The notes under the pieces were generated by a model. That model searched no databases. It was not told the DNA's origin and was given only the letters and a program-made list of their open reading frames with translations. The translations under genes and the position numbers were made by a program. A DNA stretch of 64,000 nucleotides, taken from NCBI GenBank assembly GCA_027483945.1, contig JAIXTM010000013.1:30526-94525 (forward strand), in the 5' to 3' direction. Origin of the DNA: Hyphomicrobiales bacterium (GTDB lineage Bacteria; Pseudomonadota; Alphaproteobacteria; Rhizobiales; Beijerinckiaceae). Of the stretch, positions 1-8,499 are shown piece by piece (position 1 is the stretch's first letter; each line of letters opens with the position of its first letter).

Positions 1-22
1 GCCAGAACCCGGTCCAACCGAT

Positions 23-57
23 GGATTGCTTCGTCGCCTTGCTCCTCGCAATGACGG
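23..57. repeat. dispersed intergenic repeat unit
   Basis: The stretch reads on the minus strand as CCGTCATTGCGAGGAGCAAG followed by GCGACGAAGCAATCC. This pattern (CGTCATTGCGAGGAG plus a GCGACGAAGCAATCC tail) recurs between genes in many proteobacterial genomes, and I recognise it from memory. The two halves are partly complementary and can fold back (GATTGCTTCG against CGAAGCAATC-like arms). No protein-coding role is visible. Genome-wide copy number cannot be judged from one window. Confidence 0.6.
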
Positions 58-69
58 GAGAGGGTAACG

Positions 70-181
70 CCTCGTCCTTCGAGGCTCGCTGACGCTCGCA
101 CCTCAGGATGAGGCTTCGGCGGGCAGCGCGCCCTCGACAACGGTCCTCATGCTGAGGTGCTCGGCGCAGCCGAGCCTCGAA
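70..181. repeat. inverted pair of CCTCA-type palindromic repeats
   Basis: Two related units lie in opposite orientation. Unit one, 70-113, reads CCTCG...GAGGCTCGC...CCTCAGGATGAGG. Unit two, 145-181, is CCTCATGCTGAGGTGC...GAGCCTCGAA. The reverse complement of unit one matches unit two except for the middle bases, so the pair could form a long imperfect hairpin. Each unit is itself palindromic (CCTCAKSMTGAGG core). This CCTCATCCTGAGG element is a common intergenic repeat of Rhizobiales. Together with the 23-57 repeat it accounts for most of the gene-free stretch 1-322; the rest (about 182-322) shows nothing I recognise beyond the acuI leader. Confidence 0.65.
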
Positions 182-322
182 TCACGCACGAACGGTGGAG
201 GGCGCGTCCTGCCCCGCCGCGAGCGGTGAACCCGCATCGACGAAGCAAGCGCCCATCCCTTCGCAGGGGTGGACGCGTCGGTGCGGGGGCCTAATCTCCC
301 GGCGTCACGGGAGGCTCGAGCC

Positions 323-1312
323 ATGTCCACGTTCAAGGCAGTCGTCATCGAGAAGAACGAGGCCGGCCAGACCTGCGGGTTCAAGGACCTGACGGATGCC
401 GACCTCATGGACGGCGACGTCACGGTGCGCGTCACCCATTCGACCGTGAACTACAAGGACGGGCTCGCCATCACCGGCAAGGCGCCCATCGCGCGCCGAT
501 TCCCGCTCGTTCCGGGCATCGACCTCGCCGGGATCGTGGAAAGCTCCCAAAGCCCCGATTTCAAGCCGGGCGACGAGGTCATCCTCAACGGCTTCGGCGT
601 GGGCGAGGGCCATTTCGGCGGCTACGCGGAGCGCGCCCGCCTCAGGAGCGAATGGCTGATCCACAAGCCGGACGGCTTCACCGCGGCCCAGTGCATGGCG
701 GTGGGCACGGCGGGCTTCACCGCCGTGCTGTGCGTCCAGGCGCTGGAGCGCTTCGGCCTAACGCCGGACAAGGGCCCGGTCGTCGTCACCGGCGCCGCGG
801 GCGGCGTCGGCTCCGTGGCGGTGACGCTCCTCGCCAGGGCGGGCTGGCACGTCGTCGCCTCCACGGGCCGGCCCCACGAGGCGGAGTATCTCAAGGGCCT
901 CGGCGCGGCCGAGATCGTCGACCGGGCGGAGTTCACCGGCCAGGTGCGCCCGCTCGCCAGGGAGCGCTTCGCCGCGGGCGTCGATTCCGTGGGCTCGACC
1001 ACGCTCGCCAACATCCTGTCCATGACGAAGTATCACGGCGCCGTCGCCGCCTGCGGCCTTGCGGGCGGCATGGATCTGCCGGCCACCGTCGCGCCCTTCA
1101 TCCTGCGCGGCGTCGCGCTGCTCGGCATCGATTCCGTCATGAGCCCGCGGTCGGAGCGCATCGCGGCCTGGGACCGGCTGGCGAAGGACCTCGACAAGGG
1201 CCAGCTCGCCGCGATGACGACCGCCATGCCCTTCGACGCGGTGCTCAATGCCGGCCGCGACATCGTCGCCGGCAAGGTGCGGGGGCGGCTGGTGGTGGAG
1301 ATCGGCGCCTGA
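323..1312 (+). CDS. acuI: acrylyl-CoA reductase (AcuI/YhdH family MDR oxidoreductase)
   Basis: 329-residue zinc-independent medium-chain reductase, close to the usual 324-330 residues of AcuI/YhdH. The family reduces acryloyl-CoA to propionyl-CoA with NADPH in the cytoplasm, detoxifying acrylate and finishing 3-hydroxypropionate or DMSP catabolism. The N-terminal GroES-like half carries the family sequence VNYKDGLAITGK; the Rossmann half has VVVTGAAGGVGSVA. I chose ATG 323 because an upstream in-frame ATG (269) only adds a non-homologous arginine-rich tail and the family begins at the STFKAVV strand. It appears to stand alone. A DmdC-like dehydrogenase at 10987 is the only other gene here that would fit a DMSP/acrylate link. 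General acyl detoxification is the alternative role. Confidence 0.88.
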   Translation: MSTFKAVVIEKNEAGQTCGFKDLTDADLMDGDVTVRVTHSTVNYKDGLAITGKAPIARRFPLVPGIDLAGIVESSQSPDFKPGDEVILNGFGVGEGHFGGYAERARLRSEWLIHKPDGFTAAQCMAVGTAGFTAVLCVQALERFGLTPDKGPVVVTGAAGGVGSVAVTLLARAGWHVVASTGRPHEAEYLKGLGAAEIVDRAEFTGQVRPLARERFAAGVDSVGSTTLANILSMTKYHGAVAACGLAGGMDLPATVAPFILRGVALLGIDSVMSPRSERIAAWDRLAKDLDKGQLAAMTTAMPFDAVLNAGRDIVAGKVRGRLVVEIGA

Positions 1313-1369
1313 CGGCTGACGGAACGGAATCGTGCCGCTTACGTTTTCACCCCGACAAGGAGGTGCATC

Positions 1370-1675
1370 ATGCGCACATCGCTTCTGACCGCCGCAGCCT
1401 TGCTGGCTTTCGGCCTCGGCGCGGCCCAGGCCGCTCCTGCGATCCCCTCGGCCGTCGCGACGCCCGAGGCGGGCATCGCCGAAATCCATCACAAGCCCGG
1501 CCACTGGAAGGGCGGCAAGAAATATCGCGGCTACTCGTCCTACGACCGCCGTCATTACGGCTGGCGCCGCGGCAACCATTACGGCTGGCGCGGCGATTAT
1601 CCGCCCGGCTATTACCGCAACGGCTATTACCGCGACCGCTCTCGCAGCCGGTCGGTGGAGTTCCGTTTCTATTGA
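1370..1675 (+). CDS. small exported Gly/Arg/Tyr-rich protein
   Basis: 101 residues, function unknown. Residues 1-22 form a clear Sec signal peptide (MRTSLLTAA, hydrophobic core, AQA-AP cleavage), preceded by a good ribosome site (AAGGAGG at about 1357). The mature part has a short linker, then from residue 40 a low-complexity region rich in Tyr, Gly, His and Arg with repeats of the type HYGWRRGN / HYGWRGD, ending in ...SVEFRFY. Such Y/G/R-rich small periplasmic proteins are common in Rhizobiales and usually left as hypothetical. The terminal aromatic residue could suit outer-membrane insertion, but the protein is too short for a barrel. Separated by only 4 bases from the convergent LysR gene. 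Confidence 0.7.
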   Translation: MRTSLLTAAALLAFGLGAAQAAPAIPSAVATPEAGIAEIHHKPGHWKGGKKYRGYSSYDRRHYGWRRGNHYGWRGDYPPGYYRNGYYRDRSRSRSVEFRFY

Positions 1676-1679
1676 GGCT

Positions 1680-2588
1680 TCAGAGCCGGGCGCCTTCCAG
1701 CATCGAGCGGCGGCGCCCGAGCTCGCCCGCCATGTAATCCATGAACGCCCGGACCCGCGGCGCGTGCCGCAGATCCGGATGCGTCAGGAGCCAGAGGCCC
1801 GCGGCGAAGTCCGGGTCCGGCTCCATGAGGCGCACCAGGCCCGCCCGCCGGTCGGCGATGAAGCAGGGCAGGGGGCCGATGCCGATCCCCGCCTCCACCG
1901 CCTCCGCCAGCCCCAGCACGGTGTTGATCTTCAGGGCGATCCGCTCCGGCTGCACATGCGCGCGCACGAAGCGGGACACCTTGAGATGGGCGAGATTGTC
2001 GCCGAGCGCCACCCAATCCTGCTGCTGACAGATCGTCACGTCGAAGGGCTTGCCCGCCCAGGTGGAGGCGCGCCCATACAGCGCCCATGCGATCGTGCCG
2101 ACGCGCCGTCCCACGAGGTTGTCCGGCGGATCGTCGGTGGCCCGCAGCGCCACGTCGGCATCCCGCCGCGACAGGTTGAGCGCCTGCGTCGCGATCAGCG
2201 TGTCGATCCGGATGTCCGGATAGGCTTCGCGGAAGCCGGCGAGGATCGGCGGCAGGAGATGGACCAGGAGCGTGTCGTTCGTCGTCAGCCGCACCTCGCC
2301 TGCCGGCAGGAAACCCTGGCCCGAGAGCCGGAGCGACAGCGCGTCGAGCCGCTCGCCCGTCTCGCGGGCGATGCCGACGATCTCCTCGCAGACCGCCGTC
2401 GGCTCGTAGCCTGTCCGGTGGCGCTCGAACAACTTGCCGCCGATGCGCTCCTCGATCTGCGCCAGGCGCCGGAACACAGTGGAATGGTTCAGGCCAAGCG
2501 CCTCCGCCGCCCCGGTGAGGCCGCGCGCCTCGGCGATGGCATGGATGAGCCGCAGGTCGTCCCATGAGGTCAGAGGCTCGGTCGCCAT
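1680..2588 (-). CDS. LysR-family transcriptional regulator
   Basis: 302 residues, typical LysR length. Residues about 5-65 are the winged HTH (SWDDLRLIHAIAEARGLTGA, then LNHSTVFRRLAQIEERIG), followed by the periplasmic-binding-fold effector domain (VRLTTNDTLLVHLLPPILAG, YPDIRIDTLIATQALNL). An in-frame ATG at 2624 exists, but ATG 2588 starts right before the HTH and fits the family. Divergent from the doxX-like gene, the classic arrangement in which a LysR protein controls the gene it faces. The effector is unknown. Because DoxX and the following WrbA relate to redox or quinone stress, regulation by such stress is a reasonable inference only. Confidence 0.87.
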   Translation of the reverse strand: MATEPLTSWDDLRLIHAIAEARGLTGAAEALGLNHSTVFRRLAQIEERIGGKLFERHRTGYEPTAVCEEIVGIARETGERLDALSLRLSGQGFLPAGEVRLTTNDTLLVHLLPPILAGFREAYPDIRIDTLIATQALNLSRRDADVALRATDDPPDNLVGRRVGTIAWALYGRASTWAGKPFDVTICQQQDWVALGDNLAHLKVSRFVRAHVQPERIALKINTVLGLAEAVEAGIGIGPLPCFIADRRAGLVRLMEPDPDFAAGLWLLTHPDLRHAPRVRAFMDYMAGELGRRRSMLEGARL

Positions 2589-2719
2589 GTCATCCGCCCG
2601 TCTTGCGTCACTGCAAGGATGCACTTGCCGGTGCGGCGATGCAATTGCAACGGCGAAAGTATACCTCTCGCCATACCGGTTCGCTGATCCATGGCGGACC
2701 TGCCATCGGGATCACGACC
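2589..2719. promoter_or_regulatory. divergent lysR-doxX control region
   Basis: 131 bases between two divergent starts. It holds a 10-base palindrome TGCAATTGCA (2640-2649) and a direct pair ATACC-N7-ATACC (2661-2677). LysR regulators usually bind T-N11-A palindromes in such regions, so the first element is the better operator candidate. Nothing here proves binding. Confidence 0.35.
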
Positions 2720-3157
2720 ATGATCGACAATCGCACTGCCCCTTACGGCCTCTTCGTCCTGCGCGTCGCGCTGGGCGTGATGTTCATCGCCCATGCGCTG
2801 CTGAAATACGTGGTGTTCACGATGCCGGGCTTCGCCGGCTTCCTGGGCTCCATCGGCATGCCCGCCTTCCTCGCCTGGCCGATCTTCCTCGCCGAGCTGC
2901 TCGGCGGCATCGCCCTCGTCCTTGGCCTCTATGCGCGCCTCGTCTCGGTGGCGCTGCTGCCGGTCCTGCTCGGCGCGCTCTGGGTCCATGCCGGCAATGG
3001 CTGGCTCTTCACGGCCGCCAATGGCGGCTGGGAATACCCTGCCTTCCTCGTCGTCGGCGCGCTGACCCACATCCTGGCCGGCGACGGCGCCTTCGCGATC
3101 AAGCCCGTTGCATTGCCCGGCGAGACCGTCCGGACGCCGCTCTCGGCGGCCGCCTGA
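2720..3157 (+). CDS. DoxX-family membrane protein
   Basis: 145 residues with four predicted hydrophobic segments ([64 protein letters not shown]). The early [15 protein letters not shown] is the hallmark of DoxX/YphA proteins, small inner-membrane proteins of loosely defined redox function (quinol- or thiosulfate-related in some members). ATG 2720 is chosen because the frame upstream of it overlaps the lysR start and is not family-like. The LysR gene lies divergent upstream and wrbA follows after 70 bases, so a small redox-stress unit is plausible. Confidence 0.85.
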   Translation: MIDNRTAPYGLFVLRVALGVMFIAHALLKYVVFTMPGFAGFLGSIGMPAFLAWPIFLAELLGGIALVLGLYARLVSVALLPVLLGALWVHAGNGWLFTAANGGWEYPAFLVVGALTHILAGDGAFAIKPVALPGETVRTPLSAAA

Positions 3158-3227
3158 TCAGAAAATCCCGGCGCGGGGCCTTGCCGCTCCGCGCCTTTCC
3201 CCGTCCATCGTCATCAAGGAGACAGAC

Positions 3228-3827
3228 ATGGCCAAGGTACTGGTGCTCTATTATTCCTCCTGGGGTCACATCGAGCAGATGGCGAACGCCGTCGCCGAAG
3301 GGGCCCGCGAGGCCGGAGCCACCGTGACGGTCAAGCGCGTGCCCGAACTGGTGCCCGAGGAGGTCGCGCGCAGCGCCCATTACAAGGTCGACCAGTCGGC
3401 CCCGATCGCGACGCCCAACGAGCTCGCCGATTACGACGCCATCATCATCGGCACGCCGACGCGCTACGGCAACATGGCCGCGCAGATGAAGAACTTCCTC
3501 GACCAGACCGGCGGCCTCTGGGCCAAGGGCGCGCTGGTCGGCAAGGTCGGCGCCGCCTTCACCTCCACCGCCACGCAGCATGGCGGCCAGGAATCGACGA
3601 TCCTCTCCACCCACACCGTGCTCCTGCACCACGGCATGGTCATCGTCGGCCTGCCCTATGCCTTCGCGGGCCAGATGGGCCTCGACGAGATCAAGGGCGG
3701 CTCGCCCTACGGCGCCTCCACGATCGCCGGCGGCGACGGCTCCCGCCAGCCCTCCAAGGTCGAGCTCGACGGCGCCCGTTACCAGGGCCGCCACGTGGCC
3801 CAGATCGCGACCAAGCTGCACGGCTGA
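3228..3827 (+). CDS. wrbA: NAD(P)H:quinone oxidoreductase WrbA
   Basis: 199 residues, the exact usual length for WrbA. This flavodoxin-like FMN enzyme reduces quinones by two electrons in the cytoplasm, protecting against semiquinone stress. The start [19 protein letters not shown] is the FMN phosphate-binding loop; [18 protein letters not shown] and [16 protein letters not shown] are WrbA signatures. ATG 3228 has an AAGGAGA site 8 bases upstream, and the longer frame from 3108 is rejected. It follows doxX in the same direction and is ended by the hairpin at 3851. Confidence 0.95.
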   Translation: MAKVLVLYYSSWGHIEQMANAVAEGAREAGATVTVKRVPELVPEEVARSAHYKVDQSAPIATPNELADYDAIIIGTPTRYGNMAAQMKNFLDQTGGLWAKGALVGKVGAAFTSTATQHGGQESTILSTHTVLLHHGMVIVGLPYAFAGQMGLDEIKGGSPYGASTIAGGDGSRQPSKVELDGARYQGRHVAQIATKLHG

Positions 3828-3850
3828 GCCGGCGGCCATCGATGCGAAGG

Positions 3851-3877
3851 AAGGGCGGCCTCGCGGCCGCCCTTTTC
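3851..3877 (+). terminator. intrinsic terminator after wrbA
   Basis: Perfect 10-base stem AAGGGCGGCC / GGCCGCCCTT (3851-3860 and 3865-3874) with a TCGC loop, running into CTTTTCC. It sits 24 bases past the wrbA stop and just before the convergent stop at 3882, so it probably serves wrbA mainly. Confidence 0.8.
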
Positions 3878-3881
3878 CGTG

Positions 3882-6746
3882 TCAGTCTCGCACGATCCGC
3901 CGGACCAGGAAGGTCAGCAGCAGCGGCCACATGATCCAGTTCGCCAAGGCCATGAACTGGAACCAGTCCTCCGCGGAGAGGAACGGCAGCGCCGCGATCA
4001 CGATCCGCGCCTGCGGATCGGCGGCCGGCGCCGCCGTGCAGGGATCGGCCGCTGCCCCTCTGGCCGGAGCCGGCGCCGTCTCTGGCAGGGCGGCGCGCAG
4101 CCAGGCAGGCGCCGCCACGACCAGCGGCTCGCTGCCGGCGGGCGCGAATTCGTCCCGCGCGAACATCGATACAACCGGCAGATGGTAGCGCAGCGCCGTC
4201 CATGCCGCGTCGCCCTGGCTCCAGTCCGAGCAGGGAATGAAGCGCGGCGGGACATCTGCCGTCCGTCGGTAACGGATATCCGCCGTCAGCGCGCCGAGCG
4301 TCCCGGTGGAACCCTTGTCCGCCAGGATGAGCCGGGCCGCGTCTTCGCTGAGCTTCAGGTTCTGCGGTACATGGGCGATCAGCTGCCAGGACCCGACGAA
4401 CAGCACCACGATCAGCCAGCCGAGCGGCAGCACCGAAGCGCCGTAATGCAGGTATTTTCGGACGAAAAGATCGTAGGGCAGGCGCAGCGGATTGGGGCGC
4501 GCCAGCTGCCGCAGAGCGGCCCGGGCCGAGCGGCCGAGCCCCCGGACATTGTCGGCTAGCGGCGCCCGGCCGCGGCCGAACCAGACGCGCTTGCGCGCCT
4601 CGCCCGGGCGCCATTTCCCGCGTGGCTCCCACTGCGCGCGGTAATGCTCGGCCACGTGGATCGCGATCGCCGCCTTGTCGTGCCCACGGTTGCGCAGCGA
4701 CCGCTGGATGGAACGGTAGACGTCGCGGTTCAGCCCGACATCGTTGTCCATGAAGTCCAGATGCGCGTTGGCGAGCCGCACCTGCAGCGCCGGGCTGAGC
4801 GAGCGGGATTCGCCGAATGTGCCGAAGTCCCAGCTGTGGACGGAAAGGCCCGTCAGCTGGACCGGGACCGGAAAGCCGTTGCGCGCCAGGCCCTCGCGCC
4901 GCGGAACGTGGAGCGTGCCGATCTGCGCGCCGTTGAAGGTGATCCCGTCCTGCTCCGGGTCGGTGGATTCGTGATCGTCAAAGCTGTCAGCGGAGATGAC
5001 GAGCGTATCGATCCGCGCGCCGTCGAGCCGCAGGCTCTTCGGGATCATGGTCGAGGCGCAGGCCGGCGCTGCCGCGTTCCCGATGACAGCCGTCTGAAAC
5101 AGCCGGAAGTCCTGCGCCACGACGATGTCCCGGGCATAGACGTGGCCGGCCCGCGGATCACGGCGATCATCGCGGCCGGCCGGCTCCGTCGGCGGTTCGT
5201 CGAGGGTGAGGCCGGACAGGTCCACATGTCCGGCCTCCACCCCGCTGAGATCGAGAAAACCCGCCCGCGCCCGCACGGCTTGGGCTCCGTCTTCGTCGTC
5301 AAGCGCAAGGAAGCGCCGCGCCGCCTCGCGCTGGCCAGTCGGCACTGCCAGATCCTCGAAGTCGCTCTGTGGCGAGCGGAAGCGCAAATGCCCGGTGAGA
5401 TGCGTTCGCGTCAGATTGATGCCTGCCGCCTGTCCGGACGGGCCCGGCGAAACGCGGATGCCGGTCAAGTCCATGTCGCCGGTGATCCTGCAATCGCTGA
5501 TCTCCACCTCTCCGGTGACTTGGCACCGAGGATAATCGCTCCACTGGCCGGAGCCCGGCAGCGTCCAGCCGGTCGTCTCGCGCGCGCTTACGCCGACATC
5601 CACGCGCCGCTCACCGGACCAAAAGCCGAGCCCGTTCGCAAAGGTGCTGGACTTGATCGACAGCGTGGCGCCCGTCTCGCTGGGCGCCGGTCCGAAGGAC
5701 GCCAACCCAACGATGACGTAGGAGCGGAACGTCGTGTCGACGATGCTCAGTCCGCCGATCTCGCTCCGGTCGAATCGGCGCGACGCGATCAGGAATGAGC
5801 CGATTTCGCCGCCGATCAAGTTGATCATCCCGCGGCAGGTCAACCCGCCGAAATCGATCTGCGACGATATTCTGGTGCCGCTAAGCTCCAGCGAGCCCTC
5901 GATGACGATGCCGCCGTCCTGCCAGGCCGTGAATGCGGCATCGGTCGGCATGCGCCATTGCGGGACGCGGAAGATGCCCGTGCAGGTAATGCCGAAAAGG
6001 TTCAGGTCGGCCGCGAAATGCGCTGCGGCCAGCTGAATATGACGGAAGCTCGATCCAGCAAAGACGGCATCGCGCAGGAACACCGACATGGCGATATTCA
6101 ACGAGCCGCTCACCGCGACTCCGCAGGCCACCAGCTCGGATTCGAAGCGATTGACCTTGCCAGTCGGGTCCGCGTATCCGAATCCTGGGTCTGCCGTCGT
6201 GCGGCCCAGCTGCATATTGCCGACGATGACGGCCTCGTTCAGGCGGAACTCGGTCGCACGGCCCTCTTCGCCCGGACGGGCAAGCGACAGGACGTGGCAG
6301 GCATCCAAGAGCAGGGAACCTTCCACATGGAGGCGGTTACCCGAGAAGGCCGCATGGCCGGCATCGCCCTCGAACGTGCAGTTCTTTAGGAGCACGTCGC
6401 CGCTGATGCGTGCCGCGTCCATCTGCCAGACGGGCCCTTCATGCACGCGATGGAGGCTGGAAATCACGTTCGAGAGGGTCAGGCCGCCGCCGACGCGGAT
6501 GCCGGTCAGATTGGCCCCGCGCTTGAATTGACAGTCCGCCAATGTCAGCCCGGCGCAGAAATGCGCTCCCGACAGCACCACCTCGTCCCGAAAGACGACC
6601 TTATCGAGCCGGATCGGGCGTTCGAATTCCAGCCCCGCAAGGTCGACGGGACCGGCGATCTCGATGGGCTCCAGCGGTCCCTGCGCAAATGTCCGCAGGA
6701 TTTCGCGGAATTCGTCTGCGGCTAGCAGCGGGAGGACATCAGGCAT
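3882..6746 (-). CDS. large beta-helix repeat membrane protein, function unknown
   Basis: 954 residues. From about residue 30 to 665 it is built of irregular 20-25-residue units with a recurring I-x-G-x-L-x-L pattern (IRVGGGLTLSNV, ARISGDVLLKNC, LHVEGSLLLDAC, VAVSGSLNIAMS, CRITGDMDLTGIRV), the look of a pentapeptide-like right-handed beta-helix. About 670-710 is a helical element with YRSIQRSLRNRGHDKAA. A hydrophobic segment follows (about 768-795, PLGWLIVVLFVGSWQLIAH), then a roughly 130-residue loop with two Cys, then a final hydrophobic helix and RRIVRD tail. This plan (beta-helix, YxxLxxxxRxxG helix, C-terminal membrane anchors) matches proteins often labelled membrane-associated oxidoreductase, although no redox motif is seen. 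ATG 6746 overlaps the upstream gene's stop by 8 bases, so the two are translationally coupled. Confidence 0.8.
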   Translation of the reverse strand: MPDVLPLLAADEFREILRTFAQGPLEPIEIAGPVDLAGLEFERPIRLDKVVFRDEVVLSGAHFCAGLTLADCQFKRGANLTGIRVGGGLTLSNVISSLHRVHEGPVWQMDAARISGDVLLKNCTFEGDAGHAAFSGNRLHVEGSLLLDACHVLSLARPGEEGRATEFRLNEAVIVGNMQLGRTTADPGFGYADPTGKVNRFESELVACGVAVSGSLNIAMSVFLRDAVFAGSSFRHIQLAAAHFAADLNLFGITCTGIFRVPQWRMPTDAAFTAWQDGGIVIEGSLELSGTRISSQIDFGGLTCRGMINLIGGEIGSFLIASRRFDRSEIGGLSIVDTTFRSYVIVGLASFGPAPSETGATLSIKSSTFANGLGFWSGERRVDVGVSARETTGWTLPGSGQWSDYPRCQVTGEVEISDCRITGDMDLTGIRVSPGPSGQAAGINLTRTHLTGHLRFRSPQSDFEDLAVPTGQREAARRFLALDDEDGAQAVRARAGFLDLSGVEAGHVDLSGLTLDEPPTEPAGRDDRRDPRAGHVYARDIVVAQDFRLFQTAVIGNAAAPACASTMIPKSLRLDGARIDTLVISADSFDDHESTDPEQDGITFNGAQIGTLHVPRREGLARNGFPVPVQLTGLSVHSWDFGTFGESRSLSPALQVRLANAHLDFMDNDVGLNRDVYRSIQRSLRNRGHDKAAIAIHVAEHYRAQWEPRGKWRPGEARKRVWFGRGRAPLADNVRGLGRSARAALRQLARPNPLRLPYDLFVRKYLHYGASVLPLGWLIVVLFVGSWQLIAHVPQNLKLSEDAARLILADKGSTGTLGALTADIRYRRTADVPPRFIPCSDWSQGDAAWTALRYHLPVVSMFARDEFAPAGSEPLVVAAPAWLRAALPETAPAPARGAAADPCTAAPAADPQARIVIAALPFLSAEDWFQFMALANWIMWPLLLTFLVRRIVRD

Positions 6747-7845
6747 CGTCCCCCGCCTCCCGCCGCCGCCCCGCCCGCGTCCGCGCCTGCCTGACCGCGG
6801 CAACGCTACGTCCGTCCGCCAGCCAGTCCGGCCCCGCCCAAGGTTTGCCGGAGCGGCGCGGAACGACAAGCGGGATCGGGCTGTCGGCGGCCATGATCAC
6901 GTCGCCCTCGTCCGTCACGAGGAACGCCGAGCGGAAGAACTGGCCGGAATATTCAATCGTGCCGATCAGGCGGAGCGGACCGCTTCCGACCGGCGTCAGG
7001 AGGATGAGAGGCGTGCCGAGGTCGACGGCCCCGGCGCGGAAGCGCGCATGCAGATCCGTGCGCAACTCCCTGCGTGCCGCTGCCAGTGCGTCCGCGCTCG
7101 CGGCCGTCATGCGGAAATCCGAGACGCCGTATTCCATCGGTGCCTCGATCGCATCCGCCTCCTCTGCTGACCATTCGATGAGCGTGAAGGCTCCCGCCTC
7201 GGCGCAGAGGTGGTCGCAGAAGAAGCGCAGATATTCCTCCGCTGTCCGGCTCGATAGATCGAAGATGCCCGTCTGCCCCATGATGTGGGTCGTCGCATTC
7301 ACATTGTTCGACGTGCCTTCGAGCCACAGGCCGATGAAGCCCGCTTTCCAGAACACTTCCCAGGGAAGCGTGCGGCCGCTCTCGTCCGGCGCGGCGATCC
7401 GCGCGTCCTCGATCATCACGATGCGTGCGGGCGCCAGGATCAGGACGCTTTCGTCCGGCGAGCCGTCGCCGATTTCCGCGAACAGGTCGGGAAACTCCAC
7501 CGATACGAGCCAGGCGCCGGGTCCGTAGAAGGGCAGGGGCTTGGCCCAGACGATGCCCTTGCTGGCGCAGGCGGCGATGGCGAGCGCCGCTTCCACCTCG
7601 CCGTGGCGCCCGGCGGCTTCGGTTTCCCACTTGGCGGCGAGCCAGTCCCGGGCAAGCCCTTCAAGACGCAGCGTCAGCGCATCGCCCGGGTCGAGGCGAC
7701 GCCATGCGAAATCGCGCTGGCGCCGGCGCAGCTTGGCCCTGGCCTTGGCGATCTGGCTTGGTGTCGCGTGCCAGTCTTCGCCGACATGGCCCACCTGGCG
7801 CTGCGGAGCCTGGGCGGGATCAAAATAGCGTAGAACGTCGCTCAT
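6739..7845 (-). CDS. hypothetical protein coupled to the beta-helix membrane protein
   Basis: 368 residues that I do not recognise. There is no signal peptide or membrane segment, so it is probably cytoplasmic. It is rich in Trp, Asp and Glu with alternating strands and helices (PFYGPGAWLVSVEFPDLFAE, ESVLILAPARIVMIEDARI, PWEVFWKAGFIGLWLEGTSN) and a basic C-terminal tail (about residues 340-368, many Arg). First gene of a two-gene unit: its TGA at 6739 lies within the start of the 954-residue beta-helix gene. The tight coupling suggests that the two products work together, perhaps as enzyme or effector plus membrane platform. That is inference only. Confidence 0.78.
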   Translation of the reverse strand: MSDVLRYFDPAQAPQRQVGHVGEDWHATPSQIAKARAKLRRRQRDFAWRRLDPGDALTLRLEGLARDWLAAKWETEAAGRHGEVEAALAIAACASKGIVWAKPLPFYGPGAWLVSVEFPDLFAEIGDGSPDESVLILAPARIVMIEDARIAAPDESGRTLPWEVFWKAGFIGLWLEGTSNNVNATTHIMGQTGIFDLSSRTAEEYLRFFCDHLCAEAGAFTLIEWSAEEADAIEAPMEYGVSDFRMTAASADALAAARRELRTDLHARFRAGAVDLGTPLILLTPVGSGPLRLIGTIEYSGQFFRSAFLVTDEGDVIMAADSPIPLVVPRRSGKPWAGPDWLADGRSVAAVRQARTRAGRRREAGDDA

Positions 7846-7942
7846 CAGCGGAAAGCGCCCCCCGGCGGTTGCGTCAACCTCGCATCGCTCACGAGGGACC
7901 GCAAGGCGGAGCAGGTCAGGCGCAGCGTCTCTTGCGAACCGC

Positions 7943-8467
7943 CTAGAACGCTTCCATGCATATGGAGCTATCGATCCGCACCTTGGCGCCGCGAGGCAGA
8001 TCCGGTCCCGACATTTCGACCAGCGCGCATGTGCTGCCGCTGAACTTCACCTTCACCCGGAACGCATCCAGGGCACGCTTGCCTGTGCTGGCGAGGACCG
8101 GTTCGGATAAGAGCTCGACCACGTCCCCGGAGACCTTAATCGTGTAGCAATGCGTGATGTCGGGGCTGTCCTTCTGCAGCGGAGGGCAGGCCCGCCTGCC
8201 GATGGCGACTGGCGCCGCCACGCTGCCGGCCGGCATGTCGAGCACGGCGGAAGGGCGGGCATCCTTATCGAACGCGACCTTGGCAAGAAAGAACGAGGAT
8301 TCCGGCAGCTTCCTGTCCTCCCAGGCATACTCGATCGTGTAATGGGCCGAGATCGACGCCGCGCGGCCGCTCCAGGCCTGGAATGGTGGGCCCGCCGTCT
8401 GTGCCGCTGCGATGGTCGTGAATCCGATCAGCGTGGCCGCCACCCCGATGCGTCGTGAGCTTTTCAT
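7943..8467 (-). CDS. exported hypothetical protein with four cysteines
   Basis: 174 residues, family not recognised. Residues 1-23 are a signal peptide (MKSSRRIGVAATLIGFTTIAAAQ). The mature part looks like one beta-rich domain with four cysteines (RRACPPL, THCYTIK, GSTCALVE, SSICMEAF), enough for two disulfides, which fits a periplasmic location. ATG 8467 follows a GAGGGA site; the frame is open far upstream but that part is antisense-type low-complexity sequence overlapping the MFS gene. Lies 32 bases downstream of the MFS transporter on the same strand and may share its transcript. Confidence 0.75.
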   Translation of the reverse strand: MKSSRRIGVAATLIGFTTIAAAQTAGPPFQAWSGRAASISAHYTIEYAWEDRKLPESSFFLAKVAFDKDARPSAVLDMPAGSVAAPVAIGRRACPPLQKDSPDITHCYTIKVSGDVVELLSEPVLASTGKRALDAFRVKVKFSGSTCALVEMSGPDLPRGAKVRIDSSICMEAF

Positions 8468-8499
8468 TGTGGTCCCTCTTCCCCGTTGCGCCCGCCTCA

